Shown: positions 1 through 13,000 of the stretch, one piece after another
How the letters are laid out: the number at the start of each line of letters is the position of its first letter
Position numbering within the stretch: position 1 is the stretch's first letter
Origin: Serinus canaria
Taxonomy: Eukaryota; Chordata; Aves; Passeriformes; Fringillidae
Reading direction: 5' to 3'
DNA length: 64,000 nt
Assembly (NCBI RefSeq): GCF_022539315.1
Contig: NC_066316.1
Span: forward strand, 36,519,245 to 36,583,244
Position numbers and translations under genes: made by a program
Notes under the pieces: generated by a model
The model's database searches: none
Told to the model about the DNA's origin: nothing
What the model saw: only the letters and a program-made list of their open reading frames with translations

Positions 1-87
1 CCTCATTCTTTTGTCTTTGGGATGCTGTTAGGAAGGGAAAAGGAGGATGGCAGAGATGTGCATTGAAATTCTCTTGAGGTTCATCCT
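1..87 (-). other. KIF26B: Start of KIF26B 3' UTR
   Basis: These bases follow the TAA stop codon (88-90) on the minus strand. No AATAAA or close variant is visible on that strand, so the polyadenylation site lies beyond the left edge of the window. In mammals the neighbour downstream of KIF26B is SMYD3, in tail-to-tail orientation; nothing of it is seen here. Confidence 0.8.
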
Positions 88-236
88 TTATCGGCGTCTA
101 GAGGTGATGTCAAAACAGGTGATCATCATGAGATGGGCCTTGCAGAAGTTGACACGGTTTTCCAAACGCTCAGTCACACATTCCAGGGCCTCCAAGTATT
201 CCAGAGAATCCAGCTCAAATACCTGCTCCAGATCAA
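88..236 (-). CDS. KIF26B: KIF26B terminal coding exon (C-terminus and stop)
   Basis: The reverse strand reads from an acceptor with a clean pyrimidine tract (ctttctcacag) into TT-GAT-CTG. The first two bases complete a Phe codon whose first base is at 1775. The peptide runs [18 protein letters not shown], then an acidic and hydrophobic helix-like stretch, and finishes [13 protein letters not shown] and TAA. This block is strongly conserved in KIF26B and ends at the family's normal C-terminus, so the gene is not truncated here. The exon has 48 full codons plus stop. The function of the final block is not established. The short Arg-rich end could contact acidic partners, which is inference. Confidence 0.93.
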
Positions 237-3200
237 CTGTGAGAAAGAAAATACACAGATAGAAAAAGTAGACCAGACTTAGTGATGACTGGTGGGAGAA
301 TCAGAGCTAATTCAAGTCTTCAAACTCATCAGTACTATATACAACATCACTTCTGGCTTGCCATTGTCTTTAAAAGGTGCCTTTTCTGTTTAATGATTAT
401 TAAAATGACACAGCAGCTTGCCCACAGTGAAAGATACACTTCAGTTGCATTGGATGCTTTCTGGAGCGATCTGCTCTGCCATCCTCACCAGAACTGCAGA
501 TGCCTTTGCCGTGCTCCATCATCCTCCAGCATTTGTTGAATACTAAGCACGTACTTTCTCACACATTCTGGTGACCAGAAGGAGCTTTAAATAGCTGCTC
601 TCTCCTGGGAGGGCAGTCCCTTTGTTGAATTCAGAACTTGAAATTTAAAACAAACCTCTAGGCTTCTTGTTCCTCACTCCTCTCCCTTTTCCATGTGATT
701 CCCACTAGACCACTCCAGCAAGGCAAAGGAAGGCACACACATCAACACAAGTGCCCAGCAGCTTCCACAGAAGCCAAGTGTGAGATACATTGTCTGAGAC
801 AGCACTGCCCATCATGTCTGGTTCCTGATGTCTCTGCAACCCTTCAGGCTTTCTGCACTTACCACATTGGAATTAGAAACAAAGGCATCACACAGTAAGG
901 GGACAGCAGTGCATAGCAAATTTTCTCTCCCTTTAAAATTGTCCTTTTTAACTCTCTTCCTTTATAGTGTTCCTGAAACCTATACTGTGGTTGTTTTGCA
1001 GAATGTACCAATCTGGTGTCAACTTAAAGCAGCTGTTAAAGGAAGAGTTAGGATGTTGTAAGGAAAAACATCAGCCAGCCTCCTTTTGCCACTTGCAATT
1101 ATCCTGAATAAACTATAGCACATTTTGGGGTTTTTTTCTAGAACGCTTTGATATGAACTTATCTGCTTGCTAATACTAAAAACTGTTGTATAAGTACTGC
1201 AGTACTCTTTATGGTTTTTTCCTTAGAGCTGATGAGGTCCTCCTTCTATTTGAATGCGAATGCCATTTAAGCTCTCTGAACTTTACACATCTATAATTAT
1301 AAAAATGGGCCAAATTTCATTTCATTTCATGTAAGCCCACTGCTGCCAAGGGACAAGTTTGCTCCACAGTGTTATTTTGTGGTAGAAGAGCAGATTTATA
1401 ATATTGCTCATATGTTTGAGTGATCTGAGGCCAAAAGAAAAAATCTCATTTTCAGGAGCTGTGGACTGAGACACGTGAACGTTAATCTACCAGTGGCAAC
1501 ATCCACCACTAGAATACTGTACCATTTCAACCTTCAGCTCTCAGGCAAAAAGGATTGTTCAGTTCTACTGTTAACATTTAATAAGAGTTATAGAAACTAG
1601 TTCTTGAAAGACAATCAATCTAAAGCTTGCCCTCAGGTCCTATGTTGGTTCATTTTAGTTTCCAAACAGTAGCTTACATCTCACTCTTACCAGACATTTC
1701 TGCTTCCTTCCATCTACCCTATTAAATAAACCAAAGGAAACCTATGGGTTCAGGCAATAAAACAATGCTCTTACATTCACTGAGCCACTTATTAGGATCC
1801 AGCATCAGGTACTGTTTGGTCACCTCCAGTTCTCTCATTAACCACTCATACTTGGCCTTGACCTCAGCGATTCTCTGCTGGCGATGCTCCAGGATTTTCA
1901 GCTTGGCATTGAAACATATCACCTCCTGCCAGCCAGGAAAAAGAAGCAGGGAAAGAATAGGTGAAGAGGAGAAGAAATGCCCAGGTCCATTCAGTGAAAT
2001 GATCTCCCAATCAATAATACTGACAATGAGCCATTTATTCTGGAAGCTTATGAATCACTGCATGAAATCATCCATCATCTGCTTTATTTTTATTGCTTTT
2101 GTTTGGTTTTCATGTTTTCCATCAGTGAGCTTTGGAGACTTTGTAATGGTAGTTAATAATAAACCATAATAATTAATACCAGGCAGCATCTTGAAATTAG
2201 ATTAACTGTAGGAAAACATTTCTTTTTTTTTCACCACAGTTTGGCTAAGAAAATCTAAGCTCTTGGGAGCAGAAAATCCATTGCTTGCTGTATTGAAAGC
2301 CTAAATACACCCCTGTGCTTGGTGCATAAGTAATGCATTAGTCATATTTTAAAATAAGAGAACTGGTAGCAATATCAAATTTGAAACATCCTTAAACAAA
2401 GGGAGTATGTTATAAAAAGCTCTAGCAATTCATAGTCATTAATAAAGAAGATATATTTTCTGTAAAGCTCTGGAGCACAGTAACAGCATGAGGTGCAGTG
2501 CTGGAGACAGCCAGCCTGGCCTCACATGACTTCTGAGGGGTGGCAGCCACGAAGACGCGCAGCAAATGAAACCATCTGAGGCCTGTGCTACCCTCGCTAG
2601 TGTGGAAACAATTCCAATAACAGAACTGTCCTCATCCAAGCCTATGTGAAGGTCTCAACTCTATTTCACAATCTCCTCTGTAAACAAATCTGCTGTGGGT
2701 GAAGTGCAGTGGAAACCTCGCTCCAGCAAGTTTCTCCAAACATCACAAACAGCTTCAACAAGTGTCAGAGGCTAGGAAGAAAAAATGCCTTAAAATAATA
2801 ACGAAGTCTATAATCCGTCATTACTCTAAAACACTTAACTCAGATACTCCTCCCAGTCGTATGTTTTAAGTGCTGACCTTTGCAATTCACACCCACCAGG
2901 AGATGACACGGATGGCACTCACCTTGCTGTCCCCACCTCGCCGTCGCTGGAGCCTCTCCACATCATCTATCTCATAGACTTTGATCTCAAAGGGCTCCCC
3001 CAGCCCCCTCTGCCCGCTCCGCAGCGGCCCATCCACCCAGCGCACCCCGGGGCTGTTGGCAGGCTTCCTTGCTGGGGAGGCAGCGTCAAGGGATAAAGCT
3101 GGAATAAGCCTCCTCCTCTGTGAACCTGCCAATGGAGAAAGTGCCACTGCATGTTAGCACAGCTATTGCTTCTCCTTTCCATTGCAGTACAAATGATGTA

Positions 3201-6200
3201 TGTCTGGCCCTCTCGGACACAGAAGAAAATGGAAGGAAAACCCAGGGAGGCCACAGGAGCTGCAGCTGCAATGTGCAGAGCCCACCCTCCATGAGTGGCA
3301 CCCTCAGTGCTCCTAGGTGCCTGACTCCAGGATCTGGCACTCAGAGGGCACACATCCCCTGAAGCTGACAGAGCCTGTGTCTGCTCCCCATTGATTAGGT
3401 CTCAGCACATACAGGTGAGCCAGTGAAGGACCCAAGCCAGCAGGATGGAACTGCTCCAGCCTGGCTTTCCCAGGGGAAAAGATGGGCTTTCCCATCTCTT
3501 TACAGCTACTGACCCTTGCAGTCAAAGGACAAGCATTAGCCAGCCTCTGCAAAGTGCCTGCCACATAAGATACCAAGTCAGGGCCTACAGTAGAGCAAGG
3601 AGGAAAAAAATGTATGTCCCTGGTGTAATGGCAGTGGTTTGTTGGGAAAATGAGCAAAAACACACACACACACACACAAAATCAACAGGCTGCATTTCCT
3701 TGCTTGGTTTAGTACAATCAGAGGAATGGCGTGGTTGGAAAAAACAAAAAGAACTCTAAAAGTTTTGTAGCTGACAGTGGGTCTTCCCTAAGACACAGCA
3801 GGAATAAAAAGGATAGGAGAAGCCAAAAACAAAAGCTGGAGCCAGCAAGTTTGAATGAAACTATTAACTGGTTTTCTTGGCTACAATTACATAAGTGATG
3901 CCAGCCAGCAGGGAAGAGATGCTGAATGATCATGCAGATTTAATTTTAAAAAAGATAAAATAATTTCTAGGAATTTCCCACATTACATTTATTGAGACTT
4001 GAATGTAAGTAGTTTCAACATGTCTGTCAACTTGGTGCTTCAATAAAAGCTAAAAAAATGCCAAAATATCTATTGATTGCCTAATTTTTGTATTTTCAAG
4101 TAAGAAAGTATTGCTTAGTTTCATTCATGGGAGTCTGTTTCTGTCCTAAGAACTAGTCACATCTTATCCCATGATTTCTGAGTACAATAATCTGTGCTAG
4201 AAACCAGTAGGTCTGTGTTAGAGACAAGTAATTAACAAGGAATTCTAGCTTTAAAATGGATGAGAATGATCTATTGGAAAGCCTAGTCTACAGAGCTTTT
4301 ATTTGGATACATCTGAGATAACCCAATGCAGGAGAAACAGAGCACAGCCAGAGCTGATTGACAGAGTTCTGGGGAGACAGGGAACTCTACAAGGCCCCTT
4401 CATACCAAACAACCTGAGATTGCCATCCTATGACACTTATTATAGCTGTGTTTGTTGCTCAAACTGCAGCCCAGCCAAAAAACTCATGCCAGAACAAATG
4501 AAGCCTTACAAATACCAGCAAGCAGGAGTTATTTTAGTTCTCTGGTACCAGTCACTGGAAGACAATGTCAGCATTCCCTTACCTTGAATGCATTTCAGTT
4601 AATCTCTAGATTAAACTGCCTGATCAAGAGAAGAGTCAGATCTTGATAAAAGGAAAAGCAAGAGCTGACCCATTACCATAGCCAAAACCTGACAGCAAGA
4701 AGACAGACAGTTTGGGAAGATCCCAACAAACTGTGATTCTAAGGGTGACTCCTGTCACCCTTAGAAAGAAAGAGTGACCAAATGCTGGGAGCAGCTGCAC
4801 ACTTGAAGGGAGGTGAGAGAGCGTGGTGGACTATTAAATTTTATTACATGCAGGGAGAGATCCTGAAATAGTCTCAGTCCCTCCTGGGAAACAAGTCCTC
4901 CACTTGCTTAGATGGGAAGAGCCCTGAGTATCATCCTAGTGTCACTCAAGATCAAAAGGATTCAGGCATTAAATAAGTTTTTTAATACTTTTGAGGCTTT
5001 TGGCCATGGTGTCTTACAGAAGCAGTTTCTCAAGTTTTGTCTGAGTGTAAATACAATCTCTTTGCTGTTTGACAGCTTTTAGAGCCAGCGATATCAATAA
5101 GCATCAGATCTGACCTTCTGTTTAATGCACCCAGTGCTGGTAATTATTTTTTCTTTCTGCCCCACAGTAATGGTCACATCTCCTTTCCTGACATACCTTA
5201 AGACTAGCTCTAGCATTTCAAGGAAGCAGCTGAGCAGACTGGAAATTCCTTCTGCCCAGATCTCCATGCATGGCTGGATTACAACTAAGTGCCTTTTTCC
5301 TTGATGTTTGAATTTCTTCCTCTTTTCCCTACTGTGGCTGCTAAAACCACCTTCTTGTGTAATGAAGAACTTTTAAACCACCCCACTGGAAAAACTTTGT
5401 CTCCAGCCAGAGTCAAAGTCCAAGTCTAAGACTCTCTAGAAATGCAGGTGGATAGCTCCAATGCACCTTGCCACAAGAACAGCAAAAGGGTCCTACTTTG
5501 AGCAAAGCAAAAGAGATTGCTGGGGTATGAACTAGAGGAGTGATGGGAATCTTTTTTGCATTTTGTTCCCATTCGTATCCATTTCGCTCAATGGGAAGCA
5601 GAAGCCTGCAGTGTAGAAGGAGGGCTCCCACCTGAGGCTTCATTTAATAGCACTTGGCCCTTGGGAGAGGGACAGCTGAGAGTGCAGCAGTGGCAGGAGA
5701 CATTAACTCATTGTGTTTTTCTAGCCAGAGCTTGTGTCTGGGTTGCCTGTGAGTTATGACAGCAGGACAGGCTGCAGCTCACGGTGCACTGGAGCAATGC
5801 AGCAGGGCAGAGCTGCCTCACACAGCCTCCTTGTCACCCTCTGCCCAAGGGCTCCTCTGGGACACAGGTGACCTGCACGGGCTTCCAGGGGGTACAGCTG
5901 TGTGAGACACAGAGGAGAAGGAAAAAGAGAGATGTCTGTTTATCTGCACCTTGAATGCTGACTCAGGATGATTTATCTGAGGCACAGAGTGCTTTGAGGA
6001 GAAATTAAAGTGAAATATCTTCTTCCTCCTCTCCAGTAAGGTAAAAGTGGATCTAGTTTGTTCTAAACATGCACTGATTAATAGGCTGCTTATTAGCCAA
6101 AGTACAAAAAATAATGGTGCCATTTGACAGGAAGCTCCTGACACTCTCCATTTAGTCTCTGGTTTTTATTTTATCTTTCGCTAATTGGGATCAGTAAGGA

Positions 6201-9200
6201 GATACAGCCTAAGCAGAGCTTGGGGTGAATATCACAAAGCAGACGGCAGCTTTCTCATCACTAACAACACACAACAATTAAATTTTTAAAATTAATGCAG
6301 TTTTCCATTCATATAGAAAATATCCATCTGAAGTCCCAAATTTATTGGGTGCACTTGATGAAGTTAGGATCTCATAAATTTTGACTCTATAATAAATAAC
6401 ATGCTTTGTGGGAATTACAGCACACTACTCCTCTGTTCCCTATGTATGACTTATGAAGAAAGTGGGCATCCAGGGAGCTCAACAGGAGCAGATCTCTGCA
6501 CCCTCCCACCTCTGCCCCACCTCTGCACCTTGGCAAACTGGCTGACCCACCCACCATGTAAATAGAATTCATTCCTCCATTCAAAAAAAGAAATTTATAC
6601 CAAAAATCAATCTGAAAGAAACACAGTAGGATGAACACAGGGTAAAATAACTTCACGTTCATTTATGACCATGCAGTATGTAAAGCAAAATGTAAACTAT
6701 TTGCTAAATGCCCTGAAGGATATGTTTTTCACTTAGTTTGAATTTACCCACTCTCAGAATAACCCCTCTTGAACCTAGCTTGAGTATGAATAACCAGGCT
6801 GTGAAATAGTCATGAAAATACACAGGATATAAGATTTGCTTTTGCAACAGATCTGTTGCTCTACCTTAAGCTATAGGTTAAGGTTTGGCCAGGTTAAGCT
6901 TAAGATAAAGAGTAGCACAGCTGGGAGGGCATGCAGTGTAGAAATCAGAATCAGAAAGTAGAATCAGTCAGAAAGTAGATCTGACTGAAGAGTGGCACTG
7001 AAGCTACAACATATTTCAGCAAGGTAAGCCCAGAGGAGCCTTAAGGTGTGAGAAATACAGACCAAGGTACATGAATGTGACTTTAAGGATAAAATGGCAC
7101 AGTGACCTCAGCAAAATTGCCAAACTGCAAAAGGATGTGTGCTCATAAATTATGTTTTGATCAGGGCAAAAGCTCCAAAAAGTCTGGTTTTGCTTAAGTT
7201 TTATATATTTTGGAGTGTTCCCCTAAGGCTTCTTTCCTAGCACACATTCCAGATTGAGCACCTTTTCTGTGAAAAAGGTAAAGGCAAAAACTGCAATTAC
7301 AAAATCTTAATGAAAAACAGTGCGATGCGTATCTCTTCAAAGCAGGATACATCCAAATGGGATGCTAAAGAACTGCTGTCCTGGAAATTTCAAGGTGTTT
7401 CAAACAGAAAATGAAACGGGAACTTGATATAACAACATTTCAGAAGTTTATATTGTGTGCTCAAAGGCGGGATGTGCAGCCAAAGCTATTCCCCACAGCA
7501 TTTAATGTTATGAGATGCAAAATTGCCTTTCTGTACAGAACCTGTTCTTCAGCATTTTGGTTTTTCTCACCAGACAGTCCAAGGAAATTACAAAAACCAG
7601 ACCTGGCTAACTAGAGCACTACCTCTAAGCTATTCCTTCTGTGGCTCCAACAGCAATAGCACCAATGTCAGCTGTAGCATCAAGCTTCTCTTACTAGCAG
7701 ATATTATCTATCCTCTTTCCTCTGCTGCTCCTCACTGTCTGACAACAGGGCTCCTGCTCTGTTTGAGTCTAAAATGTGATGCTGACTTTGCCTCACATTC
7801 TTATTTCCTAGTGGGATCTGCCCTTATGGTCAATTGTCCATGACTGAACCAACTCCTCCCCTTTCCTTTGACCTCCTTCCTCCTAGCTCATTTTATTGCC
7901 AGTGCAGAGCACACAGCTATTCACTCCATGGATTTTCATACAGTGTGCACAGTTCCCCTCCTGAAGAGGCAGTCATTGCCAGTGTTTTCAAGTGGAAGGC
8001 CCCTCTGATGATGTGGGGATTTCACCAGAGGTATTTAGGGTTCCCATATGAGGTCAGTACTCCAAACACCAAAGAACCAGAAAATATACTGCCAGAAAAT
8101 CCAAATAGCAATCACTCATCCTCACAACTCAGATTACACAGACTGCATAGAAAGGACCATGTTGCACCCAAATACCTGAAATTGGATAAACTGAGAAGAG
8201 CTATTATTCAGAAGAAAATTTTCTGTGTCCATCTCACTGTAAAATAATTCAGGCTATATTCTGTATTGACAGATATGCAAGCCCACTGTTGTGAATTGAT
8301 AAGAAGTACGAGGACACTTGAGGCAAGAAATCACCTGCTTCCTGTTTCTTGGAATAAAGCAATGCTTGTTTATAATATTCCATCCACACCCATACTAGAT
8401 ATGTTGTTTCTGTACTGGTATAAGGAATATGCTGATGTACATCCAACTTTTAATTTTTTTCTATCAACACAGTTCCTTTCTATCTACCCAGTTTATTCCT
8501 TAACCTTGCTTTCTGAATTACTGTCTTATTTTTAAAGGAGCTTTTCAGGGCAGTTTAGAGCTGGTGAATGAGCACTGCTGAAACCAGATCAGAAAGCAGC
8601 CCTCCTGTGGTGTGGCAGGTTGACAAGTAATCTGGGAGATGCTCCAGGGAAGATGCACTTCACCCACAATTCCTAGCAAAAAAAAAAAAAAAAAAAAACC
8701 CAACCAGAGTCTCTTCTAAACATTTCTCTCTCTTCAGGCTGGATTTTGGTTTAGCAGGCATTTGTCAGCATTGTGGCATTATTTAAGAAGGTGGTTATTA
8801 TTACTATGGTACTGAATTGAAGAGCTGCTCCAGTCACTTGGATGGCAAAGGCACAGTCTGGAGGGGGAAGGGCTCTAAAGCCAGAACATGAGCTCCCACC
8901 AGGACAGTGGTGGAGGCATTCCAGTGAGTCAGTTCTGTGGCAGTGTCAGGAGCAGGTTTTATTTACACCCAGCCTAATGGTGTGCGAGTCAGTCATGCAT
9001 GGTACATGGAGCCTTCACCGTGCACAATAGCCTGCTGCCACTTCCTCTATTAAATCATTCCTATGTTCATGTGGCTCAAAGCTCAGTGCTGGCATGCAGT
9101 AGTCAAGCGTGTAAAAAATGATTACTCTGATCCCTTTCAACACAGATTTGCTGCATGAAATGGCCTGGCTTTGACCTGGGAAAATCAATGCTGTTGTTTT

Positions 9201-10048
9201 AATGAACAAAAAAAAAAAATTGGAGCTGAAGTCTGCATTTCCCCTCCCTCTATCCGCCCCAGGGCTGTCCAGTCAGCAAGTCACATGCATGAAGTGGTCA
9301 CCTGCATGCAAACAGCATTTACTCTTATAATTCTAAACATCCTTTGTCATGGTAAAAGCACAGTACAGGATATCAATTAGCTACCATCACTTGTAAGCAA
9401 GTTAAAGTAGAAGTGCTGGAGGTGCCCTACAGCTTTCTGATACAAAGGGCAATTTTCAGCTCCCCACACTGTCTTAGACTGCCTTAGGCAGTCTAAACCC
9501 AATCAAATTCCTTTTCACTTGGATTCAACAAGAAAAGCTCAGACTCTCTTTGTTGGTGTTTTGTTTCGTCATTATCATTTTGGCCATGTTTCAAAATGTG
9601 ATGCTTTGCAATATTGGTTGGAGACAGACTTTCATAATTTACAGTCCATAGATTCAGCCTCTGACTTTTTCTGCTGCTTTCATAGAAGGAGCTAAGTGCT
9701 TCCAGAGAGTAAATAAGTTCAAATACAGAGCTTTCAGGGTTTTCCAGGGACCTCTAAATCTCCATCTTTAAAACCATTCCATCAGTGAAACCAGAGCATA
9801 CTAGCATGAGGAAAAAGGAGGCCAACTGTAGATAATTAGTCATGCCTTAACAGTCTGTCTTCTTATTAAAGTATTTAAAATCCTGTAGCAATTTGCTCTT
9901 TGGTGTTGAAAATTAGTACCAAGAAAGAGCTGCAAGGAGTCATGAAACTTTACTATGAATGTCATCAAATGCTGCAGCAGGAATCTTTAATTATCTGCAG
10001 TCAGAGAGTTCCCCATGCAAAGAAGATGAAAGACACGTGCACAAGCAC

Positions 10049-10083
<35 letters not shown>

Positions 10084-13000
10084 TCCTATCCTGGACTGAC
10101 AAATGCAGGATTTTCCAGATTCTGAGATATGCAGCTCCAGCTCAGGGCATTGCTTTAAACTTCAGGAATTCAACCTCTGGAAACCTTGATTTTCCCCCAG
10201 TCTTGTTTCTACTTGGCCTGGCTGTCAATAATACCTCTTAGGTTTTTGTTTTCTGATGTTCACTGATACTTAACATCCAGGAAAATGTTAAGTATCGGTG
10301 GCCCTGACTGACCGAACTGGGAAGTGCATTACTGAGAAGGACTTTATACCCAAAGTCTGATGTCTTTGAGCTCCCTCCTTCTGTCTCACATCTTTTTCTC
10401 ATGCCCCAGTCCCAGGAGAGGGCCTGTGCACACCAGCTGCAAGGCAGGGGTCCCCACCAGCACACAATGGCCACTGCTCACCTGCTGCTCCCCCAGCCCT
10501 GCTTGGGCCACAGATCACTGCCCTCAGTGTTTCACCCTGCTGCTGGCAGAAGCCCCAGCACCAGCAAAGCTCCAAACTCATTCTCAGCCCCAAAAAGCCT
10601 CAAAACTAGAGGAGTCAAAGGGATACCCTCCTTAGCAGAAGTCTGTCCTATCTCAACAGAGGGCTGCAGACATGACAGACTGAAGCCTGTAGGTCTAACT
10701 CAGTGTTACATAGGATGGGGACTTTCTTAGGTATCCAACCCTATCTCATAGGGAACAGGAAAGAAAACAGCTTCAGGAAGATCAGTGTAATCTCCATAAG
10801 ATGCCTTGTTTATGATGAATTATCTCAGAATGTCTCCTGTTCTGTTGTTCCCAGGGAAGGAGGTTTCCTTACAGACTATTGAAACACTGTAAGGGACAGG
10901 AACGTGTAAATATATGTAGGAGAGGGCAGAAAAATCTGGAAACAACACATTTATGGATGTAACATGAAAATGCAAACAGGACTTGGCTTTACTGGATAAA
11001 CCTTATTAGAGCCTGGACTCTTCCTCTGCTATTACCTCACAGTGGGTGAGACCCAGAGTTAACACCAAGGCTCCATCTCTGAAGTCATCCAGTCATGTTT
11101 TGCATTGAGAATTATTTTAAGGCAATGCCCACATACATCCAAACTCAATAAAAGATGCTAAAATCAAACCAGAAGAGCAAAAGGCAGGTAGATAACACTT
11201 TTGATCCAAGGACCTTGCTATTACTTTTTTTTTGTACCAGCATTATCTACTTTTATGAGCTGGTAACAAGAGAACACAGAAATTACATGAGTTGCCCAAG
11301 GTGATACAGCGAACCAGCAGCACACCAGAGAATACAACACAGATCTTGCAAGCCCTAATTTGCTGCCCTGCCTGCCTCCCTCTCATATCTGTTGCACCCC
11401 TGGGATACAAATGGAGCTTTGGTAAAACTAAAGTTCAACCAGAATGCACTTCCTGATCACATACAGGAGTATGTTTTATAAAAGCATCTTTATCACTGCC
11501 TTTCCATAGAGTGGCACTGGGCCACCACGCTTGGAATTTCTGAGGAGTTAAAAAATAATAAATTACTGCTGCAACTGGTAACTGTACAAACTATGCCCTA
11601 ACACTTCAGTGTGCTCAAGACAGCACTGCCTACCCAAGACAGAGGAGGCTGGAGCCAGAGACAAAAATATGGCTGAGATGCCAATTGTTTCTTACAGGGA
11701 AGGGCTAATGGAGTGGACAAAGATCCAAGTACAACATAGTTGTACAGATGACTGCAGGCAAAGAAGGAAGAAGGGTCTGCCACAAAAAGAAAATAGCAAA
11801 TGGAACTCTGTTTCTCATTGCTCAGCAAGGGCAGAGGAGGATGTATGGCAAAGTCAGGTGTGGTTGAGGTCAGGAGTTGAGGGTGCCTGTAATTCAACCT
11901 TGGATCTGGCTCTCACTTGGCTGAGGGCATTGGGCAAGTCAGTAACACTATCCATCTTCATTTTTCCATCTTAAAATGGGGTCTGGAATAATACTTACAC
12001 CACAGTGTGGATTAAAGAGAAGCTATACAAAGCTTAGAAATGTACAACCATAGATCTGGGCTAAATAGCTTTGTTTCTGTCACAAGCAGTCACTTTGGGC
12101 CAATATATGCTGACATGATGTTACAGAACCAATGTTAGATATTAGAAAAATGGGAATATTTATTAAATGCATAGGTTAGCTGCAGGGGAAAGGCTTATGT
12201 GCTTCATGAGGCAAACACATGATTTTTCAATAGGTACCAGAATGCAAAAGGAATTTTTTTCATTACTATTTTCTTCTAATTTTGTACATACACAGTTTTG
12301 TACTGCACTGTCTGTGAACTGTACAGGTACCCAGGCAGAGCCCAAAAATTAACCTAAGGCTAACAGTGAAGGATATGAACTAGCTTTATCCTTCAAAAGC
12401 TGTCAGGGTAGGTCTGATGCTTCATGTATGACATTCAGGGCAGAAGCACCTACACATACAAATAATGCACTTAAGAGCACTGAAAGACAAGATCTTAATC
12501 TCAAGGAAAAATGATGTCTCTCCAATGTGTCAGAACTTCAAAAGTAATTGTGAGATCTTCTGGTGATTCTCTTAAAGACTCCTTATAGCTCCTTTTACAG
12601 GGGCCTTGGGCTGATTCATGTTGATTGTGTCTGACAGCTAGCATTTCTGTTAATAATAATCATAAATAAAGTGGACAAGGTTGCCTGACCTGAAATGAGC
12701 ATATCTATAGTGCCATATCCATTACAGCACAGTGGATCTGTGACCGCAAATCAGGAAAGGTCCAATGCTCTTGACACTTTGTATTAAAATAATATCTGCC
12801 TTTTAAGATCTCAGAACCTTTGTGTGCCAGTTTTTTCATTTAAAAGTGTTCCTTAAGAGATAACACTCACACTATAAGAAAGGAGATGCTACAGATGATG
12901 AAAGATTACAAAACTTCTCATTTTTTCATTATACAATGAAAATACCTTTGCAAACAGCTCTATTCTCCCTTATACCTTAACTCCTCCTTCATGTTCTCCT

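Noticed and set aside
8600..8700. A21 run considered as the tail of a retroposed gene copy
   Set aside because: The 300 bases before it show no coding or SINE similarity and there is no visible target-site duplication.
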